A stretch of DNA of 64,000 bases from Microbacterium sp. SORGH_AS_0862 (GCF_030818795.1 NZ_JAUTAY010000001.1:1736001-1800000), one strand, 5' to 3'; positions 42,125-51,061 are shown, counted from the stretch's first letter. The notes: generated from the sequence alone by a model not told the origin. A program made the numbers and translations.

Positions 42125-42892
42125 CTACAGCTCCAGCTCGACCGCGGTCTCCAGAGCGGCCTCGATAGAGCGCATCCAGCCGTCTTTGAGCGCGGTGTTC
42201 TTCTCGTCGTACAGCGACGCGCCGTCGACGAGGTTGCTCGAGCAGGCGCACACCATGCCGGCACGTAGTCCCCGCATCCGCGCGACGATGTAGAGCGCCG
42301 ACGCCTCCATCTCGACGTTGAGGATGCCCATGCGATTGAGCTGGCCGATCCACTCCGGCGTCTCGGCGTAGAACGCATCGTCGCTCACGCTGATCCCGCT
42401 GTGCCACCGCGTACCGGATGCGGCGGCCAGCCGCTCGGAGTGGCGCTGCAACGCGAGCGTGAGCGACAGATCCGGCACCGCCGGGAACCCCTTGGGAAGG
42501 TACGCGTCGGTGGTGCCGTCGTTGCGGAAGCTTCCTTCGCTGACGAGCAGGTCGCCGGGTTCGATGCCCGGCTGGAGTCCGGCGGAGCTGCCGACGCGGA
42601 TGAACGAGGTCACCCCGACGCGGGCCAGCTCCTCCACCGCGATCGCGGTCGAAGGGCAGCCCATCCCGGTGGAGGTGGCCGTGATGTGGCGCCCCTTGTA
42701 CCAGCCGGTCATCGTGCGGTGCTCGCGGTTGTGCGCGACCTCGCGCACGTCGGTCAGGAACTCGGCGACCAGCGGTACCCGGAACGGGTCGCCCGGGAGG
42801 AGCGCGACGGACGACACCTCTCCCGGTGCGATGCCGATGTGGTACTGCCGGGCGGTGAGACCGGCCTGGGACTTGTCGACGGGCTGAGACAT
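42125..42892 (-). CDS. udp: Uridine phosphorylase (nucleoside phosphorylase family)
   Basis: A 255-residue NP-I family enzyme that cleaves uridine with phosphate to uracil and ribose 1-phosphate. LLPGDPFRVPLVAEFL near residue 31 is the phosphate-site GDPxR motif. TSTGMGCPSTAIAVEELARVG is the conserved STG/GxPS segment. NVEMEASALYIVARMRGLRAGMVCA carries the EMEA ribose-binding motif. Length and motifs fit the hexameric bacterial UDP group. It is a single gene, 16 bp from the converging MoaF-like gene and 125 bp from xdhC, consistent with the nucleoside-salvage theme of the window. Confidence 0.87.
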   Translation of the reverse strand: MSQPVDKSQAGLTARQYHIGIAPGEVSSVALLPGDPFRVPLVAEFLTDVREVAHNREHRTMTGWYKGRHITATSTGMGCPSTAIAVEELARVGVTSFIRVGSSAGLQPGIEPGDLLVSEGSFRNDGTTDAYLPKGFPAVPDLSLTLALQRHSERLAAASGTRWHSGISVSDDAFYAETPEWIGQLNRMGILNVEMEASALYIVARMRGLRAGMVCACSSNLVDGASLYDEKNTALKDGWMRSIEAALETAVELEL

Positions 42893-43017
42893 GCTTGCTC
42901 CTCGGGTGCTGAGACGAACGGTTCGTCGCAGTCCCCGCCCTGGCTGTGGCCATGGTTGTTAGGACGCGCGGTCAGGCTAGCACCGCGAGCGCGTCTGCCT
43001 CGCCGAGCGAGCACTCG

Positions 43018-44097
43018 TCAGTCGAGCGAGCACCCGATCGACTGCGCGCTCGACGAAAGGATGCTCGCTTGCGACGCGGACGCGGACGCCGAGGCGGATG
43101 CGGAGGCGCGCGGGTGCAGGGCGCCGGTGCCCGCACGCAGCGGCAGGCCCGAGCCGCCCCGCCGTGCGGCGACGATCTCGGCCAGCACGGCGATCGCCGT
43201 CTCCGACGGCGTGACGCCGGCCAGATCCAGCCCCAGCGGCGAGTGCAGGCGGGCGAGATCGATCTCGGACACACCGGCCTCGCGCAGCAGGTCCGCCCGC
43301 CGGGCCACCGTGCGCCGCGCACCCATCGCGCCCACGAAGCCCACGGGCAGGGCGAGCGCGGTCTGCAGAGCCGGAATGTCGAGGCGCAGGTCGTGGGTGA
43401 GCACACAGACGGCGGTGCGCTCGTCGAGCTGGCTCCGCTCGTCGAGCTGTTGCAGGTACTCGTGCGGGAGGGCACACACCCGCTCGTCGGCCTCGGGGAA
43501 GCGCTCTTCGGTGACGAGGGTGTCCCACACGTCGCAGACCGAGACGGCGAAGCCGGATGCGGCGGCCACCCGGCTGAGGGATGCGGCGTGCTCGCCCGCC
43601 CCGAGGATCACGAGGCGCGGACGGCGCGGGGCCGCCACCACGAGCAGATCGTCGTGCAGCGCGCTCTCGGGAACCGGTTCGTGCGGTAGGAGCGTGCCGG
43701 CGGCAGGTCCCGAGGCGACGATGCCGATGGCGGCCGGGCGATCGGCCGCCGCGCCCTCGAGGGCGTCGCGGGCGACCGCGTCCGTGGGGGAGACGATGCT
43801 GATGACGGCGTCGATCGTGCCGCCGCAGGCGAGCCCCGCGGCGAACGCCTGATCGTCGGTGAAGCCGAACCGCGCCGCATCGCCGGTGCCACGGGCGAGC
43901 GCCGCGAGGGCCAGCGCGACCGCGTCTCCCTCCACGCATCCGCCCGAAATCGAGCCGATCACACGAGCGTCGCGCGTGACGGCCATGGCCGAGCCCACGC
44001 CGCGAGGTGCGGAGCGGGCGACTCCGGCGACGGTGATGGTCGCCACGGTCTGCCCCGCACGCAGCAGCGGCAGCAGGTCGGCGGCGAGTTCGAGCAT
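43018..44097 (-). CDS. XdhC/CoxI-family molybdoenzyme maturation protein
   Basis: A 359-residue XdhC-type chaperone that delivers and helps sulfurate the molybdenum cofactor for xanthine-dehydrogenase-like enzymes. The N-terminal XdhC/CoxI domain has SAPRGVGSAMAVTRDARVIGSISGGCVEGDAV with the conserved Cys. The C-terminal Rossmann domain has LVILGAGEHAASLSRVAAASGF and VGFVGAMGARRTVARR. The last 30 residues contain six Ala-Ser dipeptides (43070-43115), an unusual low-complexity tail. The client is presumably the enzyme at 29531. The divergent gene at 44148 encodes a partner transferase. Confidence 0.85.
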   Translation of the reverse strand: MLELAADLLPLLRAGQTVATITVAGVARSAPRGVGSAMAVTRDARVIGSISGGCVEGDAVALALAALARGTGDAARFGFTDDQAFAAGLACGGTIDAVISIVSPTDAVARDALEGAAADRPAAIGIVASGPAAGTLLPHEPVPESALHDDLLVVAAPRRPRLVILGAGEHAASLSRVAAASGFAVSVCDVWDTLVTEERFPEADERVCALPHEYLQQLDERSQLDERTAVCVLTHDLRLDIPALQTALALPVGFVGAMGARRTVARRADLLREAGVSEIDLARLHSPLGLDLAGVTPSETAIAVLAEIVAARRGGSGLPLRAGTGALHPRASASASASASASQASILSSSAQSIGCSLD

Positions 44098-44147
44098 GCA
44101 CCCACGCTAACCAGCGTGTGTTTCGTGCGCGCTACGCTGACCTGATC

Positions 44148-44708
44148 ATGCCCCAGCCAGCTGTCGCCGGCCTCGTGCTCGCCGCGGGTGCGGGGCGCCG
44201 GTTCGGTTCTCCCAAGGCTCTCGCCCGCACCCCCGACGGACGTTCGTGGCTCGCGCTCGCCGTCGGAGCGCTCCGTGACGCGGGGTGCTCGCCGCTCTAC
44301 GTCGCCGTGAGTGCCAGCCTCGACGAGGTGCTGCCGCTCGTGCCCGCCGACGCGGAGCCCGTTCTCATCCCCGATCCGTCGGAGGGGATGAGCGTCTCGC
44401 TGCGCGCCGGGCTGATCGCTGCGACGACCTCGGATGCGGTCGCCCTCGCGATCGTCACGGTGGACACCCCCGAGCTGCCGGCTTCCGCAGTGCGGCGTCT
44501 GATGGGCGCGGTGGATGCCGCGTCCCTCGTGCAGGCGGTGTACGGCGACCGGCCCGGACACCCTGTGGTGATCGGCCGCGATCACTGGTCGGCGCTCGCC
44601 GCATCCATCGTGGGCGATCGGGGGGCGCGTGACTATCTGCGTGCCCACGGTGCGGAGCGGATCGACTGCGCCGATCTCTGGTCGGGCGAGGATCGCGACA
44701 CGCGCTGA
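44148..44708 (+). CDS. MobA-like nucleotidyltransferase (MocA type)
   Basis: A 186-residue nucleotidyltransferase with the N-terminal VLAAGAGRRFGSPKAL motif, PDPSEGMSVSLRAGL, and VDTPELPASAVRRL with the metal-binding aspartate. RPGHPVVIGRDHW and GDRGARDYLR complete the MocA pattern. MocA attaches CMP to molybdopterin for xanthine-dehydrogenase-family enzymes, so location opposite xdhC is the expected arrangement. ATG 44148 was chosen, 50 bp from the xdhC start, and the upstream extension covers the shared promoter. Confidence 0.83.
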   Translation: MPQPAVAGLVLAAGAGRRFGSPKALARTPDGRSWLALAVGALRDAGCSPLYVAVSASLDEVLPLVPADAEPVLIPDPSEGMSVSLRAGLIAATTSDAVALAIVTVDTPELPASAVRRLMGAVDAASLVQAVYGDRPGHPVVIGRDHWSALAASIVGDRGARDYLRAHGAERIDCADLWSGEDRDTR

Positions 44709-44743
44709 TGCGCCCTGGTGCCGGGGCAGCCCAGAATGGGCCT

Positions 44744-45601
44744 ATGCCGGACGACACCGACGACGAGCTGGCGCGTCTGCAGGCGCGAGCGTACGGTCCC
44801 GCCGCCGACATCGATGCGGAAGGCCTCGCCCGGCTCGCCGAGCTCCAGGAGGGCAGGACTGCCGCTGCGTCGACGGCGGACAACGCCTCCTCTGCCGATG
44901 CGTTGGCCGCGCTCTTCGGGCCGCCTTCGGGACCTGCCGTGGCCGCATCCGATGCCGCATCCGTCGCCGCTGCACCGACGAGGCGCGGGCTGCGCGCCGG
45001 ACTGCGTGAGGACGGCCTCGCTCCCGCGCCCGAACCTGACGCCGTGTTCGAACCCCTGCCCGATGCTGCGCCGGAGACTCCTGAGGAGGAACCCGCGGCG
45101 CCCGCACGATCGAGCACCGCCGCGCGGATCGCCTCGTCACTGCCGAGCGGACGGATGCGGTGGGTGTGGCTCGCGAGCCTCGTGGTCGCGGTCGTCGTGA
45201 CGGCGCTCGTCACGACGTGGATGCGCCCGGTGGACGGCGCGGGACGCGCTGCGTCGTTGACGCTGCGGACCGACACCGCGACGGGCGACCGTGTGCGCGG
45301 GTCCCTGTCGATGGAAGACGGTGCGCGTTACTTCGGCGAGTACCTCGGGCTTCACATCTACTCGATCGACTCCTGCCTCGAGGCATCCGTGGGCGACGCC
45401 CGGCGGCCCGTGTGGCGTACCTGCGCCGGCGAGGGACTCGCCCCGATCATGGACGTCTACTTCTCCGGTGCGAACGACGAAGGCGGACTACCGGTACCGG
45501 ATGCGGTGGCGGAGCGTTTCCCGGAGGGCGCCGTCATCCGCTTCACACTTCGCGGTGACACCGTGCTCGTCGACGAGGGTGCGCTGCCCAGCCGTGGCTG
45601 A
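44744..45601 (+). CDS. Single-pass membrane protein, first of a tandem paralogous pair
   Basis: A 285-residue protein. Its N-terminal 30 residues (DDELARLQARAYGPAADIDAEG) are shared with the next gene. An Ala/Pro/Glu-rich cytoplasmic linker follows to about residue 140, then one membrane helix (WVWLASLVVAVVVTALVTTW) and an exported domain with two Cys in LHIYSIDSCLEASV and WRTCAGEGL. ATG 44744 was chosen at the start of the shared motif. I do not recognise a function. The topology suggests an envelope protein with a disulfide-bonded outer domain. Confidence 0.68.
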   Translation: MPDDTDDELARLQARAYGPAADIDAEGLARLAELQEGRTAAASTADNASSADALAALFGPPSGPAVAASDAASVAAAPTRRGLRAGLREDGLAPAPEPDAVFEPLPDAAPETPEEEPAAPARSSTAARIASSLPSGRMRWVWLASLVVAVVVTALVTTWMRPVDGAGRAASLTLRTDTATGDRVRGSLSMEDGARYFGEYLGLHIYSIDSCLEASVGDARRPVWRTCAGEGLAPIMDVYFSGANDEGGLPVPDAVAERFPEGAVIRFTLRGDTVLVDEGALPSRG

Positions 45602-45638
45602 GCGACGACCCCCGAGATCCGGCCGAACAAGGAGGAGC

Positions 45639-46409
45639 ATGCCCGACCCGACCGAGGAAGAGCTCGCTCGCCTGCGTGCCCGCGCCTACGGGCCTGACGC
45701 CGATCTCGACGAGGCGGGGCTCGCGCGGCTCACGGAACTCGAGGCCGCGCTCTCGCCCCGTCGCCCGAGCACCCGGCCCGCCCCGGAGCCGAGGCCGGAC
45801 CCGGACCCGGAACCGGACCTCGCGCCGCAATCGGCCGCCGCGGAGGAGCCGCCTCCCGCCGAGGAGCCGGAGCCGGTCCCGCTGATCGCTCCGGTCTCGT
45901 TGACCGCGGAGCCGGCGCCGCGGACGCTCGATCGCCGTCTGCGCGTCGCCTGGGTCCTCAGCATCCTCGTGGCGGCGGTCGTCGCCGCAGGACTCACGGC
46001 GTGGACGCTCCCGTGGGGGGTGCGCGACGATCAGCAGCATGCCGCGCGGCTCACCGAGCAGCCGGGTGTGCCCGAGGGTGCGACTCAGTGGAACATGTCC
46101 GGACTGGAGGTCGACGAGCTCCGTTCGTTCGGCTCGTACGCCGGCCTCGAGGTGTACGCGACGGATGCGTGCATCATCGTCGCGACGGCTCCCCTCGCCG
46201 AGATGAGCCCGGGCGCCGGCACGTGCGCGGGTGCCGGGCTCGAACCTGTCGTCGAGTACCTCATCCCCCGGCGCTCGCGCGCGAGCGCCGGGGACTTCGA
46301 CTACCCCGAGGAACTGCGCGACCGCTTCCCGGACGGCGTCACCTTGCGCTTCGCGCGTCAAGGCGACGTCATCCTCGTCGACGAAGGAGAGCTGCCGGCC
46401 GGATTCTGA
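45639..46409 (+). CDS. Single-pass membrane protein, second of a tandem paralogous pair
   Basis: A 256-residue paralogue of the preceding protein. It has the same N-terminus (EEELARLRARAYGPDADLDEAG), a Pro/Glu-rich linker with DPDPEP repeats, one membrane helix (VAWVLSILVAAVVAAGLTAW) and an outer domain with Cys in YATDACIIVATA and GAGTCAGAGLEPV. Both outer domains end alike (RFARQGDVILVDEGELP against RFTLRGDTVLVDEGALP). A strong AAGGAGGAG precedes the ATG. The pair arose by duplication and may form a heteromeric envelope complex. Function unknown. Confidence 0.7.
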   Translation: MPDPTEEELARLRARAYGPDADLDEAGLARLTELEAALSPRRPSTRPAPEPRPDPDPEPDLAPQSAAAEEPPPAEEPEPVPLIAPVSLTAEPAPRTLDRRLRVAWVLSILVAAVVAAGLTAWTLPWGVRDDQQHAARLTEQPGVPEGATQWNMSGLEVDELRSFGSYAGLEVYATDACIIVATAPLAEMSPGAGTCAGAGLEPVVEYLIPRRSRASAGDFDYPEELRDRFPDGVTLRFARQGDVILVDEGELPAGF

Positions 46410-46416
46410 GCCGCGC

Positions 46417-47334
46417 TCACGTGCGGATGACGACGTTCTCCGGTTCCTCTCCCGCGAGCAGGTGGGCGATCTGGCGTCGCACGAGGGCCACCATCCGCGG
46501 TTGCATCGCGGTCGAGGCGCCTCCGACGTGCGGCGAGATGAGCACGCCCGGCAGCTCCCAGAACGGGTGATCCGCCGGGAGCGGCTCGGGGTCTGTGACG
46601 TCGAGTCCGGCCCGGATGCGACCACGGCGCACGTGATCGACCAAGGCATCCGTGTCGATGAGCGTGCCGCGTCCGACGTTGACGACGAGCGCGCCGTCCG
46701 GCAGGGCCGACAGCTCCGCGTCGCCGATGATGCCGCGCGTGCGCTCGGACGCGGGGAGCGCGAGGATCAGCACCTCCGTGTCGGCGAGCACGGCGTGCAG
46801 ATCCTCAAGGGCCGCCACATCGACGCCGTCCTCGGTACGCGCGTGCGTCGCGACGGCGCGCAGCTTCACCTCGAAGGGGCGCAGGCGCGCGGCGATCGCC
46901 TTGCCGACGCCGCCGAAGCCGAGCACGGTGGTGCGCCGGTCGGCGAGGCTCTGCGTGAAGGCGCGCGTCCAGTCGCGCTGACGGGCGAAGACATCGAGTT
47001 CGCGCTGCACGGCGAGAGTCAGCGCGAGAGCCAGCTCGGCCGTCGAGGTCTCGTGCACGGTTGCGGCGTTGGCGAACACGATCCCCGGGGGCAGCAGCTC
47101 CTCCGTGCCCTCGTAGCCGATCGACTGGCTCTGTACGAGGCGGGTCTCGACGCCCTCGAGCCGCGCGACGATGTCGCGCGCGCTCATGTACGGCGGCACG
47201 ACAAGATCGATCCGATCCGTCTCGGCGGCCGCATCCATGGGCCAGACGATCACCTCCACTCGCTCACCGAGATCCGCCAGTTCGGCGGCGAAGGCGGGAT
47301 CCGGCACGGACACGATGAGGCGGGAGGGCGTCAT
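46417..47334 (-). CDS. D-isomer-specific 2-hydroxyacid dehydrogenase
   Basis: A 305-residue NAD-dependent 2-hydroxyacid dehydrogenase. The nucleotide motif is TTVLGFGGVGKAIAARL at about residue 137. The catalytic Arg is in NVGRGTLIDTDALV, the Glu in DVTDPEPLP and the His in SPHVGGAS. It could reduce glyoxylate, hydroxypyruvate or another 2-oxo acid. Glyoxylate is produced by the PucG pathway in this window, but the genes are far apart. ATG 47334 fits the conserved start. The open frame upstream runs into the hairpin region. Confidence 0.85.
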   Translation of the reverse strand: MTPSRLIVSVPDPAFAAELADLGERVEVIVWPMDAAAETDRIDLVVPPYMSARDIVARLEGVETRLVQSQSIGYEGTEELLPPGIVFANAATVHETSTAELALALTLAVQRELDVFARQRDWTRAFTQSLADRRTTVLGFGGVGKAIAARLRPFEVKLRAVATHARTEDGVDVAALEDLHAVLADTEVLILALPASERTRGIIGDAELSALPDGALVVNVGRGTLIDTDALVDHVRRGRIRAGLDVTDPEPLPADHPFWELPGVLISPHVGGASTAMQPRMVALVRRQIAHLLAGEEPENVVIRT

Positions 47335-47441
47335 GCTGCGAGCGTAGCCACCCCGCCGATGAGTCCCCAGGGCGTTGCGCTGCCGCATCCGGCGCCGACC
47401 GCATCCGGTCCGCAGCGTGTCGCATGACCTGCATCCGCTCG

Positions 47442-47506
47442 GCAGGAGATCTTCCTTCTGCAGGAAGATTCCGCGCGGATCCTCCTGCAGAAGGGATTTC
47501 TCCTGC
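47442..47506. repeat. 65-bp imperfect hairpin in a divergent promoter
   Basis: The outer arms GCAGGAGA (47442-47449) and TCTCCTGC (47499-47506) and inner arms CTTCTGCAGGA (47455-47465) and TCCTGCAGAAG (47483-47493) are perfect, with a TCCGCGCGGA palindrome in the centre. The TTCTGCAGGA core is shared with the family C elements at 33.2-33.4 kb. Confidence 0.75.
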
Positions 47507-47551
47507 TGGAGGGACGCGGATGCGGCCGGTGCCCGCCCTACGCCTGGCGCC

Positions 47552-48232
47552 ATGTCCGCCATACGGGTCGTGCGTCCGGCGCGACCGCGCGCTCGCGCGG
47601 CCGTCTCGATCGCGGTGGTCGTGGTCCTCGTCGCCGCCATCGGGACCGCGGCCGCGCTCCTGTACTCTGCGGTGTCAGGTGCAGCCGGGCGTCTCGCCGT
47701 GTTCTTCGGGATCTACCTCGCGATGGTGGCGCTCGTCCTCCTCGCTCATCGGTTCGACGGGCTGCGGAAGAAGATCCCTCTCGGATTCCGTCGAGACCGA
47801 CCGCTCGGTCAGCTGGTGATCGGCATCCTGCTCGCCGTGTTGCTGCTGTCGCTCGTCGTCGGGGTCCCGGCGTTGGCAGGTGCGGATGTGGGCGGCATCG
47901 TCGGTGCGGGGCGGAACGCCCTGTGGTTCGCCCTCGTCTCCGCGGTGACGGTCGGCGTCGCCGAGGAGCTGATGTTCCGCGGCTATCTGCTGGGGCGGTT
48001 GCGCATCGCGTTGGGCTCGCGCGCCGGCGCGATCATCGTCTCGTCAGCGCTGTTCGGGCTTCTGCACCTCGTCAACGGCGACATCGTGCAGGTGGTGGTC
48101 ACGGCCTGCATCGGAGCGTTGCTGGCGACAGCCCGAGTGATCTGGCCCAGCTGCTCGCTCGCCTCGGTCCTCGTCGCCCACGTCCTCTACGACGCGGGTC
48201 TCGCTCTCATCGGCACGGCGGTCGCCGGCTGA
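47552..48232 (+). CDS. CPBP-family intramembrane metalloprotease
   Basis: A 226-residue multipass membrane protein with about six helices and the three CPBP (ABI/Rce1) motifs: EELMFRGYLLGRL (Glu-Glu and Arg), ALFGLLHL (His) and VLVAHVLYDAG (His and Asp). In bacteria such proteins are linked to bacteriocin immunity or prenyl-protein-like processing. No partner gene is present here. ATG 47552 is preferred because the upstream in-frame extension spans the hairpin. It converges with the exporter gene 9 bp away. Confidence 0.82.
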   Translation: MSAIRVVRPARPRARAAVSIAVVVVLVAAIGTAAALLYSAVSGAAGRLAVFFGIYLAMVALVLLAHRFDGLRKKIPLGFRRDRPLGQLVIGILLAVLLLSLVVGVPALAGADVGGIVGAGRNALWFALVSAVTVGVAEELMFRGYLLGRLRIALGSRAGAIIVSSALFGLLHLVNGDIVQVVVTACIGALLATARVIWPSCSLASVLVAHVLYDAGLALIGTAVAG

Positions 48233-48241
48233 CCGCTCCGT

Positions 48242-49552
48242 TCAGCGGGAGCGGTCGCCCCACTCCTTCTCCGACACAACCCGGGCGACCGTGAGTCCGA
48301 TGGCGAGTGCCGCCACGACGAAGAGCGCCTGCACGCTGTTCTGCACCGCCGCGAGGGTGTCGCCGTCGATCGTCGCGACGATGGCCCGATACGCGGCAGC
48401 GCCGGGGACCATGATGACGACCGCCGGCACCGTCAGCGCCACCCGCGGCGCGTCCAGGCGCCGGTAGCAGACGAAGGCGCCGAGGCCCACGAGCACCCCC
48501 GCGGCCATCGCCGCGACGGCGGGCATGAGTCCCGCATCCACCGCCGTCAGACGCGCGGTGTTCGCGATCGCGCCGACTGCGGCGGAGGCGATCGCGATGC
48601 GCCAGGGCGTGGCGAACAGCAGCGCGAAACCGAGCACGCCGACGAACCCCGCCACGAGGCGCATCGCGGCGAGCACGGGTTCGTCCAGCAGGGGTGTCGC
48701 GGCCGCACCGGGGGACGTGGCGAACAGTGCCGCCACGGCCCAGACGGCGGACCCCGCGGTGAGCAGGATGAGGCAGGCGTAGACCACGCGCGCGATCCCC
48801 GCGTTGAGGTCGAGGCGGGCGAGGTCCATGGCGCCGGTGACCAGGGGGAAGCCGGGCACGAGGAAGAGCACGGCGCTGGTGAGGGCGGCGTCGTGCGCGA
48901 AAGGCTGGCCCAAGAGCCCCAGGAACTGTGCGGCGCCGAGGTAGATCAGCAACGCCGTCGCGGCGGCGAGGAACACGGTGAGGAACTCGTTCAGCCGTGC
49001 GCGGCCGAGCAGCATCCGGATCGCCTGCCCTGCGGCGGCGCCGACCCCGACCGCCACAGCCGCCGCCCATCCGCCGTTGTTCAGAAGGGCGAACGCGGCG
49101 CAGGCGGCACCCGCGGCGATGACCCTCAGCAGCATCCCGTATCGCGCCGGACGTGCGGCGATGGCATCCAGGCGCGCGGCGAAGTCCTCGACGCTGCCGC
49201 CGGCCTCGGCTTCGACCTCGTGGGAGAGTCGCTGGAGCGCGGCGATGCGGTCGGCGTTCACGACGGGGCGCGCGACCTCGGCCACGCGGGTGCGCACGAG
49301 CTGCCCGCGGCTGACGGTGAGCACGATGTCGAGCATGCCGACGCGGGCGTTCATGCTCTCGATGCCCCAGGCGCGGCCGACGCGCTCCATCGTCGTTCGT
49401 ACGCGCGCCGAGGATGCGCCCGCGCCCAGCATGAGGATTCCCAGACGCAGCACCGCGTCGGTGAGGGCGACGAACCGCACGGGCTCCAGTCGTGCCTCGT
49501 CGAGGGGGGTGGCGTCGCCGTCGTCCGCCGGGATCATACGGGCGCCGGCCAT
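48242..49552 (-). CDS. Threonine/serine exporter ThrE family protein
   Basis: A 436-residue exporter with the ThrE N-terminal soluble domain (LRLGILMLGAGASSARVRTTMERVGRAWGI) followed by ten hydrophobic segments. It contains VLFLVPGFPLVTGAMDLARLDLNAGIAR and a second, ThrE_2-like half with AVVIMVPGAAAYRAIV. This single-chain layout is that of Corynebacterium ThrE, which exports Thr and Ser. The start is uncertain between ATG 49552 and GTG 49594. The former follows a GGGAAG and was chosen. The 5' side carries the C-rich repeats of the family A element. Confidence 0.83.
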   Translation of the reverse strand: MAGARMIPADDGDATPLDEARLEPVRFVALTDAVLRLGILMLGAGASSARVRTTMERVGRAWGIESMNARVGMLDIVLTVSRGQLVRTRVAEVARPVVNADRIAALQRLSHEVEAEAGGSVEDFAARLDAIAARPARYGMLLRVIAAGAACAAFALLNNGGWAAAVAVGVGAAAGQAIRMLLGRARLNEFLTVFLAAATALLIYLGAAQFLGLLGQPFAHDAALTSAVLFLVPGFPLVTGAMDLARLDLNAGIARVVYACLILLTAGSAVWAVAALFATSPGAAATPLLDEPVLAAMRLVAGFVGVLGFALLFATPWRIAIASAAVGAIANTARLTAVDAGLMPAVAAMAAGVLVGLGAFVCYRRLDAPRVALTVPAVVIMVPGAAAYRAIVATIDGDTLAAVQNSVQALFVVAALAIGLTVARVVSEKEWGDRSR

Positions 49553-49717
49553 GCGGCCATCTTCCCATCTTCCCGCCGCCGGATGCGGGACCAAGGCCCC
49601 ACCGCCCCCGCGCCACCGTCCTTCGCCCCCGGCACCGGCCCCGCTTCGCGCCCGTCCCCCGCGCCGCCGCGCCCCACCGCACCCGCGCTGCCACCGTCCT
49701 TCTGCGCCACCCCCTCT

Positions 49718-49767
49718 GTTCGCCTGTCACAGATCGACGCGTTCCGCGCGATCTGTGACAGGCGAAC
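49718..49767. repeat. Intergenic palindrome, family A copy 2, with C-rich flank
   Basis: Nineteen-base arms GTTCGCCTGTCACAGATCG (49718-49736) and complement (49749-49767), with an inner CGCG/CGCG stem. The 120 bp upstream are C-rich and contain GCCACCGTCCTTC twice, at 49612 and 49690. It lies 49 bp after the AztD-like stop on the minus strand. Confidence 0.92.
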
Positions 49768-49815
49768 GTGACGACATGGTCGCCCCGGGCGTCCGGGCGT
49801 CCGGGCGTCCCGGTG

Positions 49816-51006
49816 TCAGGAGACGGCGACCTCGTTCGGGGTCACGGCGAGCGTCGTGCTCGCGAGCACCTCGCCGGACGTCAGGTCGACCGCGTGCACC
49901 TTCTTCGCCGCGGGCTCGGTGACGTACGCGATGTCGCCCGACACGACGATGGCGGGATGCGGGTCCTGCCACTCGAGCGGGCCCTCCCACGCCGCGATGA
50001 CCGGGAACTCGTCCACCAGCTCGCCGCTCGCGGGATCGATCACGTGGATCGAGCCGTCGGTGGCGAGGATGTAACCGAGGTTCTTCGGGCCCCGGGCGAG
50101 GTCCCGGAACGTGTACGAGACGCCCTCCGGGAGCGGCACGACCTTCATGCTCGCCTTCTGGGTGTCGATCAACGCCACGCTCGAGAGCAGGTAGCCCTCG
50201 GCATCCGGGTCGTTCTTGTAGTCACCGACGACGAACGGGCTCGTGTCGGTGACGAAGATGTTGCCGGTGCGGCCGTATGCGTCGGGCGCCGTGACCTTCG
50301 CGATCTCGCCGTCGCGGTAGATCAGCGCGCCGTTCTCGCATCCGAAGACGACGACCTCGTCGGCGGCCGTGCCCTCGCCGTGCACGCCGGGGCACTCCGC
50401 GTTCGAGGTGATCTCGGTGCCGTCCTCGTCGCGCACCGTGATGCCGGTGCGGCCGTTCGCGGAGCCGACGGTGGTCACGAAGGTGCCGTCCTCGAGCACG
50501 ATCGACACTCCGTGGTGCGCCTCGGTGCCGGGGATCGTCGTCGAGGCGGGCAGGGCGTCGCCGAGTGAAGCGAACGCGTCCGTGTCGATGATCGTCGTGT
50601 CGCTCGTGCCGTCGGCGTAGAGAACCGTCTTGCCGGCGTGCCGCACGACGTGCCCGGGGGCCTCCGCGGGGAACACGAGATCGGTCAGCGCCGGCTCGGA
50701 TCCGGATGCGGCCCCGGTGTCGAGGATCTGGAAGCCCTCGCTCATCGTGACCAGCACGTGCGAGCCGTCGCCGGCCCGGTTCAGTCGGGTGAACTCCTCG
50801 GATGCGAGGTCTCCGACCGTCTCCAGCGTCGTGCCGTCGAGCACGAGGATGCCGCCCTCGTAGCTGATCGCGACGCGTTCGCCGGCGGGGGCGGAGGTCG
50901 AGGATGCGGGTGCAGCCGCGGTACCGGCGCAGGCGGTCAGCGTCGCGGCGGCGACGAGTCCGAGCGCGAGCAGCGCGGGACGTCTCAGGTGCATGTGGTG
51001 CCTCAT
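49816..51006 (-). CDS. AztD-like zinc metallochaperone lipoprotein, copy 1
   Basis: A 396-residue exported lipoprotein (lipobox LTAC at about residue 26) predicted to be a beta-propeller. Repeated strand patterns include GGILVLDGTTLETVGDL, GSIHVIDPASGELVDEF and KKVHAVDLTSGEVLAS. AztD proteins hand zinc to the AztC binding protein. Candidate metal ligands are HVVRH, EAHHGV and PGVHGE. It is the last gene of the operon, 55 bp after the AztC-like gene. It is only distantly similar to the second copy at 51973, so the two may load different sites or metals. Confidence 0.75.
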   Translation of the reverse strand: MRHHMHLRRPALLALGLVAAATLTACAGTAAAPASSTSAPAGERVAISYEGGILVLDGTTLETVGDLASEEFTRLNRAGDGSHVLVTMSEGFQILDTGAASGSEPALTDLVFPAEAPGHVVRHAGKTVLYADGTSDTTIIDTDAFASLGDALPASTTIPGTEAHHGVSIVLEDGTFVTTVGSANGRTGITVRDEDGTEITSNAECPGVHGEGTAADEVVVFGCENGALIYRDGEIAKVTAPDAYGRTGNIFVTDTSPFVVGDYKNDPDAEGYLLSSVALIDTQKASMKVVPLPEGVSYTFRDLARGPKNLGYILATDGSIHVIDPASGELVDEFPVIAAWEGPLEWQDPHPAIVVSGDIAYVTEPAAKKVHAVDLTSGEVLASTTLAVTPNEVAVS

Positions 51007-51061
51007 TTCTGTGGGGGTTCGCGGGCGAGGCCCGCCGGCCGGTGCGGCCGTATGAGTGGGC

